NCBI GenBank assembly: GCA_963772165.1
Contig: CAVYWA010000009.1
Coordinates: forward strand, 1 to 64,000
DNA from: JAGVPT01 sp963772165
GTDB taxonomy: Bacteria > Bacteroidota > Ignavibacteria > UBA10030 > UBA8401
Direction: 5' to 3'
Length of the DNA stretch: 64,000 bases
Positions 16,422-25,359 of the stretch are shown piece by piece (position 1 is the stretch's first letter; each line of letters starts with the position of its first letter). The notes under the pieces were generated by a model. It ran no database searches and was not told where the DNA came from. It worked only from the letters and a program-made list of their open reading frames with translations. The translations under genes were made by a program, and so were the position numbers.

Positions 16422-17687
16422 ATGTTTTATAAACCTCATATGCTTAGCATCTCCATTCATAAATTTTTTCGATCTTTTCATCATACGTTCGCAGCCTTAC
16501 CGGTTTTGGCCGGTCTACTCCTCATCCTTACTTCTTTCTCTTTTTGCAAACCCGCCGAAGAGTGGGTCGGAACCTGGAGCACAGCACCACAGCTCGTCGA
16601 ACCGCACAATATGCCGCCGGAACCAGGGCTGAGCCACAACACACTCCGGCAAGTAGTTCGCGTTTCCCTCGGCGGTGACAGCCTGCGGATACGATTTTCT
16701 AACGAATTCAGCACAAGTCCCGTAACATTGGCTGCTGTGCATATTGCCGTTTCGGCCGGGGGCAGCACAATTGACCCGAACACCGATAAAACATTGAGAT
16801 TCGATGGAGAGCCGCAGACCATCATGAAACCAGGCGGTGCTGTTACGTCAGATCCTTTCCGGTTCGTACTGAAACCGCGATCCGATGTAACAATCACTAT
16901 TTACTTTGGCGATACATCACCGGATGTGACGGGTCATCCAGGATCGAGAACAACCTCATACTTGTTTCCGGGGAATGAGGTTTCCGCAGCGGACTTCCCC
17001 GGCGCTGTCCGAACGGATCATTGGTACATCATCAACTGCATCGATGTCATGGCAGCGGATTCCGCAGCCGCCGTTGTCGCGCTTGGCAACTCTATCACCG
17101 ATGGGCGCGGCTCAGGCACAAATAAACAAAATCGATGGCCGGATGAACTGGCGCGCCGCCTTCAGGAAAACCCCAACAGCCGGCACATAGCAGTTCTGAA
17201 CGAGGGAATTGGGGGGAATTGTGTCCTTCGTGATTGTCTCGGACCTTCTGCCCTAAGCCGGTTTGGGCGCGACGTAATTAAACAAACCAAGGTTCGTTGG
17301 TTAATTATTCTGGAAGGGATAAACGACATCGGCCGGGTGCAAGGTACAAAAGCCGCAGACGCAGTAGTACAGGATCTGATCGCCGCATACGAACAGATGA
17401 TCGATAGCGCCCACGCTAAGGGCATCCGTGTATATGGAACAACGTTAATGCCTTTTGGCGGTTCGTTTTACGATACGCCGGATCGAGAATCGGCGTGGAA
17501 GAAGGTTAACGAATGGATTCGGAATGGCCGCCGCTTTGATGCTGTCATTGATCTCGATGCTGCTCTGCATGATCCGGCGAATCCGCTGCACCTCTTGCCT
17601 GCAGCTGATTCTGGCGATCATCTCCATCCTAGCGAAACAGGCCACCGGATGATAGCGGAGGCCGTTGATCTGACTCTTTTTAAATGA
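16422..17687 (+). CDS. secreted SGNH/GDSL hydrolase
   Basis: The 421-residue product has a long N-terminal membrane/signal segment (LPVLAGLLLILTSFSFC at about 28-44). A beta-rich N-terminal module follows (EEWVGTWSTAPQ, LRQVVRVSLGG, LRIRFSNEF) that regularly precedes this class of SGNH esterases. The catalytic domain has block I VVALGNSITDG (nucleophile serine), block II glycine in GIGGN, block III asparagine in LEGINDIG and the D-x-x-H pair in DHLHP. Such enzymes deacylate carbohydrates or lipids in the periplasm. An upstream ATG (16359) in frame is possible but would lengthen the leader. A poor attC follows. Confidence 0.88.
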   Translation: MFYKPHMLSISIHKFFRSFHHTFAALPVLAGLLLILTSFSFCKPAEEWVGTWSTAPQLVEPHNMPPEPGLSHNTLRQVVRVSLGGDSLRIRFSNEFSTSPVTLAAVHIAVSAGGSTIDPNTDKTLRFDGEPQTIMKPGGAVTSDPFRFVLKPRSDVTITIYFGDTSPDVTGHPGSRTTSYLFPGNEVSAADFPGAVRTDHWYIINCIDVMAADSAAAVVALGNSITDGRGSGTNKQNRWPDELARRLQENPNSRHIAVLNEGIGGNCVLRDCLGPSALSRFGRDVIKQTKVRWLIILEGINDIGRVQGTKAADAVVQDLIAAYEQMIDSAHAKGIRVYGTTLMPFGGSFYDTPDRESAWKKVNEWIRNGRRFDAVIDLDAALHDPANPLHLLPAADSGDHLHPSETGHRMIAEAVDLTLFK

Positions 17688-17700
17688 GGCAGAAAACCCA

Positions 17701-17806
17701 GACTCAATAGTCCCTCGCCGGTTTACGAGTGTACGACTTGCAGGACGGTAGGCAGTTCGCTTGTCTGCCGTGCTTTATCTTTTGGCGAAGCTCCGGTACA
17801 TTAGGG
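17701..17806 (+). other. attC-like site L (degenerate)
   Basis: The right part TGCCGTGCTTTATCTTTTGG then GCGAAGCTCCGGTACATTAGGG has a close relative in site N (18762). The right box is CATTAGG instead of GTTAGG, and the left box GACTCAAT is weak. Confidence 0.4.
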
Positions 17807-17875
17807 CACAGCAACATGTTGTGCGTTTTGTTAAATTATCTCTTTAATGAAGATGAGGAACATTAGGAGGATCTC

Positions 17876-18196
17876 ATGTTCTATTTTGTTGTAGAAGTAA
17901 TAATAGTTTCGATTTTTGTCTCTGCCTTTGCGACTTGGATCAAGTTGATTCCGCGTTATCCAAAAAAAAAGTATTATCTTATGCGGGGATTTGCACACTC
18001 TGCATTGCTGACTGTTTTCATCATTTTGGTCTTTTCTCTCGGAGTCTACCCATCTTGGATACTCACTTTCGCTATTATACTCTTAATTTTATGGTTTTCT
18101 GTCCGACTAACAAACAACGTTGTTCGGAAAGCGGGAGATTCAGAAGTTGGTTTATCAAGAGGAGAAAACAACAAGCAAGAAACGCAATCACATTAA
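17876..18196 (+). CDS. small two- to three-helix membrane protein
   Basis: The 106-residue product has a strong AGGAGG site 5 bases before the ATG. Three hydrophobic segments are visible: VEVIIVSIFVSAFATWI, FAHSALLTVFIILVFSLG and WILTFAIILLILWFSV. A polar tail ends in NNKQETQSH. The basic loop IPRYPKKKYYLMRG lies between helices 1 and 2. It is unrecognised. It is a single-gene cassette whose attC (M) starts 8 bases after the stop but lacks its right half. Confidence 0.7.
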   Translation: MFYFVVEVIIVSIFVSAFATWIKLIPRYPKKKYYLMRGFAHSALLTVFIILVFSLGVYPSWILTFAIILLILWFSVRLTNNVVRKAGDSEVGLSRGENNKQETQSH

Positions 18197-18203
18197 GCAT
18201 TGT

Positions 18204-18280
18204 GCCCTATCCAATCGCTCAAGTTGCTCTTTACGCCTGGGCGCCAAAGGCACCCAGTGAAGGAAATCGCTGCAGGCCGT
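18204..18280 (+). other. attC site M, left part only
   Basis: GCCCTATCCAATCGCTCAAG is followed by CTTTACGCCTGGGCGCC, AAAGGCACCCA and an AATCGCTGCAGGCCGTCAA arm like that in site F. No GTTRRRY box comes before the next gene. Confidence 0.55.
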
Positions 18281-18313
18281 CAAGCAGCAACCTCAATTGT
18301 CTACATCGACAAA

Positions 18314-18751
18314 TTGAAACCAATCGAATACATCATTCTTCCGTTGTGCATTGCGCTCGCTAGTTGCCAAAAGGAGAATGGATACGTCGTTCTGAAATCG
18401 GAGGATTCCACTTTTACGATCGTAGCGCGAATCGATCCTTCACCAAAGCCACTGACGAATTCAAAGGCCAAAGTTCGCGCGCATGTAACGATATTGAACA
18501 AAACATCTTTACCTCAAGAATTCGGCAATCGATTTCTCCTCCTTGAAACCGACGATGGTAAAGTAAGAAGAGCTTACTTGGACGCTATTGAATCGCACGT
18601 CATAGACTTCTCAACCGTGACAATTAAAGGCTTTGATTCCCTTGCGATCGATGTATATTGGGTATTTAAGCGCGCCGATAGACTATCGTATCAAAACCTT
18701 ACCTATGATCGTTTAGCTCTTGAGCACTACCCTCATGAGAAAGCACGTTAG
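18314..18751 (+). CDS. putative lipoprotein of unknown function
   Basis: A TTG start gives LKPIEYIILPLCIALASC, a lipoprotein signal with lipobox ALASC (lipidated cysteine about residue 18). About 125 residues of beta-rich sequence follow (VVLKSEDSTFTIVARIDP, KVRAHVTILNKTSLPQEFG, TIKGFDSLAIDVYWVFKRA), suggestive of an immunoglobulin-like fold. No family is recognised. The start is uncertain: the open frame continues upstream into the attC M remnant, so the original 5' end may have been lost when that site was truncated. Confidence 0.55.
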   Translation: MKPIEYIILPLCIALASCQKENGYVVLKSEDSTFTIVARIDPSPKPLTNSKAKVRAHVTILNKTSLPQEFGNRFLLLETDDGKVRRAYLDAIESHVIDFSTVTIKGFDSLAIDVYWVFKRADRLSYQNLTYDRLALEHYPHEKAR

Positions 18752-18761
18752 ATGTGGTCGC

Positions 18762-18833
18762 CGCTCTACAAGTCGTAGACAGTGTACTTGCCTGCCGTGC
18801 GCTATCTTTCGGCGAAGTTCCGGCCCATTAGGC
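18762..18833 (+). other. attC-like site N (degenerate)
   Basis: GCTCTACAAGTCG at the left resembles GCCTAACAAGTCG of site B, and CCGGCCCATTAGGC at the right resembles the usual end with one base changed. The interior GCCGTGCGCTATCTTTCGGC matches site L. Confidence 0.5.
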
Positions 18834-18868
18834 AGCTGCAATTAGCTCCAAACTATCAGGAGGAATAC

Positions 18869-19369
18869 ATGACAAAGACAAACGACGATTCATCTCTTTG
18901 CCCGTACTGCGAGGCTGAAGTTAAATCGGATGATGACTTCTGTCCGACGTGCGGAGAGCTTCTTGCAGACGATGTTCACTGCGACAAACATCCCAAGCAA
19001 AGCGCAGCCGGAGTATGTATTGTCTGCACCAAGCCCTCTTGTTCAAAATGCGGTCACAGGGTCAAGAATCACTTCCTGTGCAATGAACACGACGCACTTG
19101 AAATCTATGAAGGAATGGCAAGGGTACTTGGAAATAGCGATGCGGTCCAGATTGAATTTGCAAAGAGTTCTCTGGAAACGGCCGGCCTTCATCCGCTCGT
19201 CTTTTCACGTAAGGCGAGCCCTATCTCGCTTGGCGGTCCGGACTATACATTGTTTAAAGCGTCGGGAGAGTATGACGGTCACGTTATTAACGAGTTCAAA
19301 CTGATGGTCCCGTGTCAAGAAGTAGAATCTGCGATAGAGAAGTTGCGAAAGCTGAAATTCTTCGACTAG
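18869..19369 (+). CDS. zinc-ribbon and DUF2007-like protein
   Basis: The 166-residue cytoplasmic protein has three parts. A double-CxxC zinc ribbon is at about 11-33 (CPYCEAEV, FCPTCGELL). A B-box-like zinc finger is at about 38-75 (CDKHPKQSAAGVCIVCTKPSC, SKCG, CNEH). A DUF2007-type ferredoxin-like C-terminus (IEFAKSSLETAGLHPLVFS and KLMVPCQEVESAIEKLRKL) completes it. DUF2007 proteins are called putative signal-transducing proteins, with no proven role. An AGGAGG site precedes the ATG. It is a single-gene cassette followed by a half attC. Confidence 0.82.
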   Translation: MTKTNDDSSLCPYCEAEVKSDDDFCPTCGELLADDVHCDKHPKQSAAGVCIVCTKPSCSKCGHRVKNHFLCNEHDALEIYEGMARVLGNSDAVQIEFAKSSLETAGLHPLVFSRKASPISLGGPDYTLFKASGEYDGHVINEFKLMVPCQEVESAIEKLRKLKFFD

Positions 19370-19382
19370 AAAAAGGGCAGCC

Positions 19383-19398
19383 GCCCGGCCAATCGCTC
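19383..19398 (+). other. attC site O, left fragment
   Basis: GCCCGGCCAATCGCTC resembles the left ends of sites I and M. Nothing recognisable follows on the right. Confidence 0.4.
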
Positions 19399-19451
19399 TT
19401 TACTGGAATGCGCGAGGCTATGATATGCATTCACAGCGTGAACATCTAAGA

Positions 19452-20616
19452 ATGACATCACACAAAAAAATATTTTTTGCCCTTATGCTGTCGTTAAGCA
19501 CTGTTTCCTGCTCTCTATTTGGTCCGAAAGAATTGGCGAGGCTGCCGGTGTCAGAGTACCCCGGCTTGCTCGATTCTTCACAGGCGCAAATAGTTTTTAA
19601 TTATGCACGGCACTTCCCAAACGAGACGCAACTCTCCATTTGCATCATCATAGGCGATGCAGAGAAGTTTGTCGGAATTGAGCGGCGCAATGATTCTTTG
19701 GTGTACATCAACAACTGCGATAGTGTCTTTGAAATTGGGTCCATCACGAAAACATTTACGGGCACAATGCTCGCAAAGCTGGTCTACGATGGAAAGGCCG
19801 ATCTTAATGAGCCAATCAAAGATTTACTGCCTGTGCGTTTGCGCCAAAGCTCTCTCCATGGCAAGGAGATCACCCTCGTCCAGCTTGCTAATCACACTTC
19901 CGGACTCCCCTTCGAACCGAGCAACGTCAAAGCCAACGAAGAACATCCATTTGATCCCTACAGCCCTTACCGATTTTATGACGTGAAAAGGCTTTATGAT
20001 TATCTGTCCAATCACATGACGATCGAATCAACCCCGGGCGAAAAAAGAACATATTCGAATCTTGGCGGAGGATTATTAGGCCACGTCCTGACATTGATGT
20101 CAGGTAAATCGTACGAAGAGCTTCTCTTCGAAACTATCTGCACTCCCCTAGGGATGAAAAATACATTTGTTACGCTCAACGACGAGCGCACGCAATCTAT
20201 GGTCCGAGGAAGAGATCCCAAAGGTGAAGTGCTTCCCTACGACGACGGTGATTGCGGCGCACTAACGGGAGCGGGCGGCATAAAATCTTCGGCCAAAGAC
20301 CTGGTAAAGTATCTCAAAGCGAATATGAGCGATACGACGTATTATTTTTTAGCTCAGAAGACAACGAAGATATTCGACGAGCATCTTACAGGGGGCCTCG
20401 GATGGGCAACGTACAGCGATCGGGGAAAACACCATGTAGGCGCATTCGGTGCAACTGGCGGATACACATCCGGAGTTATCTTTGAACGAAATGAACGTGT
20501 CGGAGTAGTCGGTACTGACAAATGTTTCCGCTTTCCTGGCATCACAAGGCAATTACACCGAGGGACTTTGCCGGGGCCTGTATGATCCACTCCCGTTTGC
20601 AAACAAGAGGAAATAG
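19452..20616 (+). pseudogene. serine hydrolase of the beta-lactamase/AmpC superfamily, one frameshift near the 3' end
   Basis: A lipoprotein signal (KKIFFALMLSLSTVSC) precedes a class C beta-lactamase-like domain. It has S97-I-T-K100 (SxxK) in FEIGSITKTFTG, Y201-S-N in the second motif, and AFGATGG near the third. An extra G near 20511 shifts the frame. The true end continues VLTNVSAFLASQGNYTEGL and LYDPLPFANKRK, stopping at 20614. Most such proteins are peptidases or esterases, so beta-lactam hydrolysis should not be assumed. Length with the repair is about 387 residues, normal for the family. Confidence 0.85.
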
Positions 20617-20721
20617 CGATGTCTGCCGTACGTAGCGTCTACCTGGAGTCATTACAGTAAGCTTCTCCATCGTGATAGTTATCGCCTATTGGCCTTAAGA
20701 CGCGGCAACGATAAGCCTCAA

Positions 20722-21384
20722 TTATTTAGATCGTGTCGCACTATAAATTCCAAACAGGTCATATGGTTTTTTACTAAAATCATTATTGAATAAAAAGATT
20801 TCAAGAAAGATGCACGCAATAAATCCAACGATAATAGATATCTGAACTTTCGATGTTTTTTGAATAGCTTGTTTTGATTTTGCATCACAGACTTCGCCGG
20901 GGCAGTATTGAGCTTTTTCTTTATGAAACATTGAATAAAATTTACATCCTAAACAAATACCAAACGCCGATTCAAAGAATAAGAATGCTAGACAGATGAG
21001 GCAGATAAAACCTGTTATCGGGCTAAATGCATTTACCACGACGAGGAGAATGAACATTATCGTTGCCAACACTAAACCAATTGTCCAGGCAAACTTCTTT
21101 TGCTGAGCCCCGACATATTCGGGGACTTGATTCCCGACAATTAAACGCCCAATGATCAATGAAGGAGAATATTTAGGATTAACAAAGACACGTACTATAA
21201 AATCGGCAAGGAATATAGTTATAACATACTTTATCAGTAAAAAATACCAGTTAAAGATGATGAGCATGAGTGAGATAAGCATAGCTAAAAATAATATTCC
21301 TGCCGCTGCTCTTATTTCTCGTTCATTTAAAACGGGGATGTTATATCCTTCAACATCTTCTCCAAATTTTATTACTTTATTCAT
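20722..21384 (-). CDS. DUF4395 family membrane protein
   Basis: The 220-residue protein has about five membrane segments. It shows the DUF4395 pattern: an N-terminal NEREIRAAAGILFLAMLI, a central NPKYSPSLIIGRL...GAQQKKFAW region, and AFGICLGCKFYSMFH, in which the paired cysteines are characteristic. The function is unknown; relatives are often near sulfur-transfer or thioredoxin genes. An AGGAG site lies 7 bases before the ATG on the minus strand. It runs opposite to the array, and attC P lies upstream of it. Confidence 0.8.
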   Translation of the reverse strand: MNKVIKFGEDVEGYNIPVLNEREIRAAAGILFLAMLISLMLIIFNWYFLLIKYVITIFLADFIVRVFVNPKYSPSLIIGRLIVGNQVPEYVGAQQKKFAWTIGLVLATIMFILLVVVNAFSPITGFICLICLAFLFFESAFGICLGCKFYSMFHKEKAQYCPGEVCDAKSKQAIQKTSKVQISIIVGFIACIFLEIFLFNNDFSKKPYDLFGIYSATRSK

Positions 21385-21483
21385 TTTATACTCCTATTTT
21401 TGGTCATATGTATTACGCGCTGACATCCGGGTTAGTTACGGTAGAAGAGAAGAAAAACCCTCCCGTCGAGACACGGAAGGTCT

Positions 21484-21639
21484 CGCGAACAACGCTCGAC
21501 AAGCCGACCGAACCAGGCGTTGACGATTTGGCCGCGTGGACATGCTTTCATGAAACTGGCTGCACGCCGCCGCTCATCGAGCTTATCACGATTCTCCGAA
21601 TCGGGTCTCTGTAGACAGTTTAGCTCCGGTTTGTTAGCC
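21484..21639 (+). other. attC site P
   Basis: GCGAACAACGCTCGACAAGC with GACCGAACCAGGCGTTGACG at the left and TAGCTCCGGTTTGTTAGCC at the right define the site. The right box GTTAGCC fits GTTRRRY apart from one position. The left arm also occurs in remnant R (25274). Confidence 0.6.
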
Positions 21640-21750
21640 AGCGCGAAACAAGGTGGCAGACAGGAAACAATATCATGCGAAGTGTTCTATTAATTTGTAA
21701 ATTGCCATACTGAAAAATACCCATCAGAACAAAAAACAAAGGAGAACATC

Positions 21751-22674
21751 ATGACTACTTCATTCTTTATTCTGCTATTTATTGCTCTAGGAATTGCTCT
21801 GCTGACTTTTAAACCAAGGGATGTCTCTTATCCCATTAAATTTAAGAGACTCGGATATGCAAGCTTTGCGTTAGCTTTTTTTTCATTGATTTCTGCGTCT
21901 TTTACGATTATCGAACCAGGATACGTAGGAGTTCCCGTTACGTTTGGCAATGTCGGTTCACAGTCTCTCCAGGCTGGACTTCATCCGATCTTTTTTCTTA
22001 CTGATGTTTACAAAATGTCCATTCAGACGAAAGATTACACGATGTCTTCAGTCCACAACGAAGGGAATAAAGTCGGTGACGACGCGGTTGCCACGTTATC
22101 GCGCGACCAGCTTATTCTAAAATTCGATGTCAGTGTTTGGTATCATTTGGATCCATCGCAGGCAAATAATGTATACAGCAATATCGGGCTTAACTATGAA
22201 GAAGTGATTGTACGACCGGCTATCAGAACTGCCCTGGTAGATGCTGCCACCAGATTTGACGCAAGCGATGTGATGTCTCTCCAAAGAGATGCCTACACAA
22301 AAACGGTTACCGAATTGTTGCTGCAGGAACTGAACGGCAAAGGGGTAATTTTAGATAACGTTCTTATCAGGAATGTCGAGCCGCCGACAACCGTCAGCGA
22401 TGCTATTGCCGCAAAACTTAAGGCTTCTCAGGAAGCGCAGCAAATGGAGTATACGATACAATATGCTCAGAAGGAAGCACAGCGAAAAGCGATTGAGGCT
22501 CAAGGCATTTCAAATGCTCAAAAGATAATCGGCAACGGGTTGACGCAGAATTATCTGCAATGGTATTACATCAGCCAGCTCAAAGACGTTGTGAATAGTC
22601 CCAATAACTCGACGATTATTTTGCCGTTCGACCAAAAGCTGATACCGCTTTTGAATATCCCGGGAAAGAAGTAA
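21751..22674 (+). CDS. prohibitin-family (SPFH) membrane protein
   Basis: The 307-residue product has two N-terminal hydrophobic stretches (2-20 and about 34-53). The SPFH core follows (FTIIEPGYVGVPVTFGNVG, GLHPIFFLTDVYKMSIQTKDY, DQLILKFDVSVWYHLDPSQA), then the coiled-coil segment ASQEAQQMEYTIQYAQKEAQ and a C-terminal helical end. Prohibitins form large membrane rings that often regulate proteases such as FtsH. A GGAG site stands 7 bases before the ATG. It is a single-gene cassette; a second SPFH gene of stomatin type is at 31948. Confidence 0.9.
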   Translation: MTTSFFILLFIALGIALLTFKPRDVSYPIKFKRLGYASFALAFFSLISASFTIIEPGYVGVPVTFGNVGSQSLQAGLHPIFFLTDVYKMSIQTKDYTMSSVHNEGNKVGDDAVATLSRDQLILKFDVSVWYHLDPSQANNVYSNIGLNYEEVIVRPAIRTALVDAATRFDASDVMSLQRDAYTKTVTELLLQELNGKGVILDNVLIRNVEPPTTVSDAIAAKLKASQEAQQMEYTIQYAQKEAQRKAIEAQGISNAQKIIGNGLTQNYLQWYYISQLKDVVNSPNNSTIILPFDQKLIPLLNIPGKK

Positions 22675-22713
22675 GAGAAGTAACGTGGTGCAATGTTGAA
22701 AGAAGGAGTGCGG

Positions 22714-22729
22714 GCGCGGTTTACCGCGC
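22714..22729. repeat. short GC hairpin after the prohibitin gene
   Basis: GCGCGG-TTTA-CCGCGC is a perfect 6-bp stem with a 4-base loop. No T run follows, so it is not a standard intrinsic terminator. Confidence 0.4.
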
Positions 22730-22805
22730 AACGATTTAGCTTTTGCGTTTTAAAACAACGGCTGTGCAGAATATAACAACAACGGCCTACGGGTCCCGTT
22801 TCACG

Positions 22806-22842
22806 ACCAGTCCACGCTGACAAGATCAGCCGGCGACGATTC
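22806..22842 (+). other. attC remnant Q
   Basis: CCAGTCCACGCTGACAAGAT with CAGCCGGCGACGATTCG keeps the common inner-arm pattern (GACGGAACCGGCCGTCGACG) in degenerate form. No boxes are recognisable. Confidence 0.35.
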
Positions 22843-22901
22843 GTTCGCAAAAAAATAAGGAAACGACTCCACATTTCATTGTTCTTTGACAAGGAGCATG
22901 T

Positions 22902-24038
22902 ATGCCATTAAGAAAAGTCTTCTACCTATTGATGGTTGGGTGCGGCGGCCTTTTTGCACAACAGTCTCATATTGCCCTGTACGTGAACCCTGATATCGAC
23001 ACGTCTAACGTCGAGATCTCTCAAGTCATTCACCTTTGGGACAATTATCTCAACGCTCATCCCGACAGCGCGTTCGATAACCCTTACTGGCTCGCTTCAG
23101 AAAAACAGCGGTATCCAAAGTTTGATTTCCTCAATAGTGTTTATTTCAACCCTAGCCTGTACTACTTCCTTGCGTATTACAAACCAACGGTGATGAGTGT
23201 TTCGCAGATCGACAGCGGATATATTATTCGCACGCTGTTTGCCGCACAAACGGACTCTCATTTTTCTCGTCCTTTCTGTATTATTCGTGTTGTGGCATCT
23301 AAGGAGAACGGCGAGTTCCGACTCGGCAACATTCTGTCCATCAACACAAAAACTTGGCAAAAGGAAACTGTCGGCAGCATAACATTTATTTTTCCTGCCA
23401 GCCATCGTTTTAACCGGGAGCTGGCGCAACGCATGAACTCCTTCGTCGATTCGCTCACGGCGATTTGGAACATCAAGCCTTTCCCGACCGAATTCTATCT
23501 TGCAGACGATTTGAGCGATATTATGAAAATGCTGGGATTCGACTTCTACGTGGGCGAAAGCTACAATCGAGGAACGGGAGGGCTCACCGATATCGCAAAT
23601 CGTATCGTGTATGGCGCTGGCCAGAACGAGTGGTATCCACACGAATTCGTGCATGTGTATATCAATCCGCTTTTCCCTAAAGCGCACTATTATTTCCTTG
23701 AAGGTTATGCAGCCTTGCTCGGCGGATCTCGAGGCCATGACCTTTCATGGCATACGAAAAAAATGCAGAAATATCTCGAAGATCATCCGGACGTCGATTT
23801 GGATAGTCTTTTGACGTTTCCATATTATGATTCTTACACTGATGCCAAGTACGTTTTTGGCGGTTTGTTCTGCAAATTAGCTCTTGAAAAAGGCGGCTTG
23901 CCGGCTCTCAAGCAACTCTTTTCTTTTGGGACAGAAGATAGCGATTTCTATAAGGCTGTTCACACTGTTCTTGGAATACGACAGCAGGAGCTTAACCAGT
24001 TCATCAGAAAAAAATTGGCTGAAGACGACACTCGGTGA
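22902..24038 (+). CDS. secreted gluzincin-like zinc metallopeptidase
   Basis: The 378-residue product has a signal peptide (about 1-20, ending GLFAQ). The catalytic motif is H247-E248-F-V-H251, with the third zinc ligand E267 in LEGYAALLGG. This HExxH plus E, 19 residues after the second histidine, is the gluzincin (M1-like) layout, here as a compact single-domain periplasmic or exported protein. The N-terminal ~200 residues form an NTF2-like-looking beta region without a named family. An AAGGAG site precedes the ATG. The substrate is unknown. Confidence 0.75.
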   Translation: MPLRKVFYLLMVGCGGLFAQQSHIALYVNPDIDTSNVEISQVIHLWDNYLNAHPDSAFDNPYWLASEKQRYPKFDFLNSVYFNPSLYYFLAYYKPTVMSVSQIDSGYIIRTLFAAQTDSHFSRPFCIIRVVASKENGEFRLGNILSINTKTWQKETVGSITFIFPASHRFNRELAQRMNSFVDSLTAIWNIKPFPTEFYLADDLSDIMKMLGFDFYVGESYNRGTGGLTDIANRIVYGAGQNEWYPHEFVHVYINPLFPKAHYYFLEGYAALLGGSRGHDLSWHTKKMQKYLEDHPDVDLDSLLTFPYYDSYTDAKYVFGGLFCKLALEKGGLPALKQLFSFGTEDSDFYKAVHTVLGIRQQELNQFIRKKLAEDDTR

Positions 24039-24107
24039 ACTTTGACAATAATGTGAGCAAATGTTGTATTGCTGAATCGAAATATTCCGGATAAGAAGGA
24101 GAATACC

Positions 24108-25124
24108 ATGGCAGGGACGGCATTGGTATCGGGCGGCAGCGGTTATATCGCGGGTTTCTTAATCCGCCAGTTAGTGGATGAAGGATGGGTGGTACATACC
24201 ACCATCCGCAATCTTGCGCGCGAAACCGAAATTCGCAGGCTGATCAATGTCGATAATGCGAGGCTCAAATTCTTTGCGGCCGATTTAATGTCAGATGATG
24301 GATGGGTAGAGGCCATGGTTGGGTGCAGTCATGTTGCGCATCTTGCATCGCCCTTTCCCCTTGGCGTACCCAAACATGAGGATGAATTGATCATTCCTGC
24401 GCGTGATGGTGCAATTCGGGCCTTGCGCGCAGCCAAGGCATCCGGGGTGAAGCGTTTCGTGATGACGTCCTCTTGCGCCGCGATCGCCTACGGGCACGGT
24501 AACAAGGTGCAGACTTTTATCGAGAGCGATTGGACCGATGTCACCAGTCCGGATGTTCAACCATACATCAAATCCAAAACCATCGCCGAACGCGCCGCAC
24601 GCGATTGGGTGGCGGCAGAGGGCAACGATATGGAATATTGTTCTGTCAATCCAAGCGGGGTGTTTGGACCGGTTTGGAGCCATGACATTTCTTCGTCAAT
24701 TGAGATCGTCAAGAAGCTGCTCGAAGGTGCGCTGCCCGGATGTCCTGATATTGGCTTTGCAATTGTCGATGTTCGCGATGTTGCAGATATGCACGTGCGC
24801 GCGATGAATGCCCCCGGTATGGCGGACGAACGCTTCATTTGTGCCGGGCCCTTCCTCAAAATGCTTGATGTCGCCCGGATTCTTAAAAGCGAGCTTGACG
24901 CCGAGGCGAAGAAAGTACCAACGCGCGGATTGCCGGACGTTCTCGTTAAGCTGGTAGCGATGTTCAATCCGATGGTCAAGCAAGTCGCGGGCGAAATTGG
25001 CAGGACTCGAAAAATGGACGCCGGCCATGCCCGCGAAGTGCTCGGCTGGGTTCCGAGACCGGTCGAGGAAACCATCATCGATACAGCGCGCAGCCTCATC
25101 GATCTTGGGATCGTTAAAGCTTAA
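24108..25124 (+). CDS. NAD(P)-dependent SDR, dihydroflavonol-4-reductase-like
   Basis: The 338-residue extended short-chain dehydrogenase has a Rossmann start at TALVSGGSGYIAGFLIRQL (GxxGxxG-type). Its catalytic region contains SSCAAIAYG, and YIKSK supplies the YxxxK pair. The NPSGVFGP block follows. Such enzymes reduce aldehydes, ketones or sugar derivatives in the cytoplasm; the substrate is unknown. The AAGGAG site is close to the ATG. The gene is visibly richer in GCG/CGC codons and overall G+C than its neighbours and resembles alphaproteobacterial relatives in style, suggesting recent acquisition. The following attC is only a remnant. Confidence 0.88.
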   Translation: MAGTALVSGGSGYIAGFLIRQLVDEGWVVHTTIRNLARETEIRRLINVDNARLKFFAADLMSDDGWVEAMVGCSHVAHLASPFPLGVPKHEDELIIPARDGAIRALRAAKASGVKRFVMTSSCAAIAYGHGNKVQTFIESDWTDVTSPDVQPYIKSKTIAERAARDWVAAEGNDMEYCSVNPSGVFGPVWSHDISSSIEIVKKLLEGALPGCPDIGFAIVDVRDVADMHVRAMNAPGMADERFICAGPFLKMLDVARILKSELDAEAKKVPTRGLPDVLVKLVAMFNPMVKQVAGEIGRTRKMDAGHAREVLGWVPRPVEETIIDTARSLIDLGIVKA

Positions 25125-25273
25125 TCATCCGAGAGCTGAGACCCGATTGAACGCGCTATTGAAACTATATTTGGCTTTTAAACGGTATTCACTTAACTTG
25201 TTTGTGTTTGTTCATTGAATATTCGGCCGCGCGCATTCTAACCGTTTGCCCTCGCAAAAAAATAGCGGATCCC

Positions 25274-25315
25274 GCCAACAACGCTCGACAAGCTGACGGA
25301 ACCGGCCGTCGATGG
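25274..25315 (+). other. attC remnant R
   Basis: GCCAACAACGCTCGACAAGC followed by TGACGGAACCGGCCGTCGATGG is the left arm of site P plus the inner arm of site B. There is no right box before the next gene. Confidence 0.5.
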
Positions 25316-25359
25316 TTTTCTGCAAACGTTTTTGTCGTATCATTCTTTATAACAAGTCT

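Noticed and set aside
19452..20616. Serine hydrolase called as an AmpC beta-lactamase
   Set aside because: SxxK and YxN are shared with many peptidases and esterases of the superfamily, and the lipoprotein anchor and divergent third motif argue against a confident resistance call.
22714..22729. GCGCGG/CCGCGC hairpin as intrinsic terminator
   Set aside because: No T run follows the stem on either strand.
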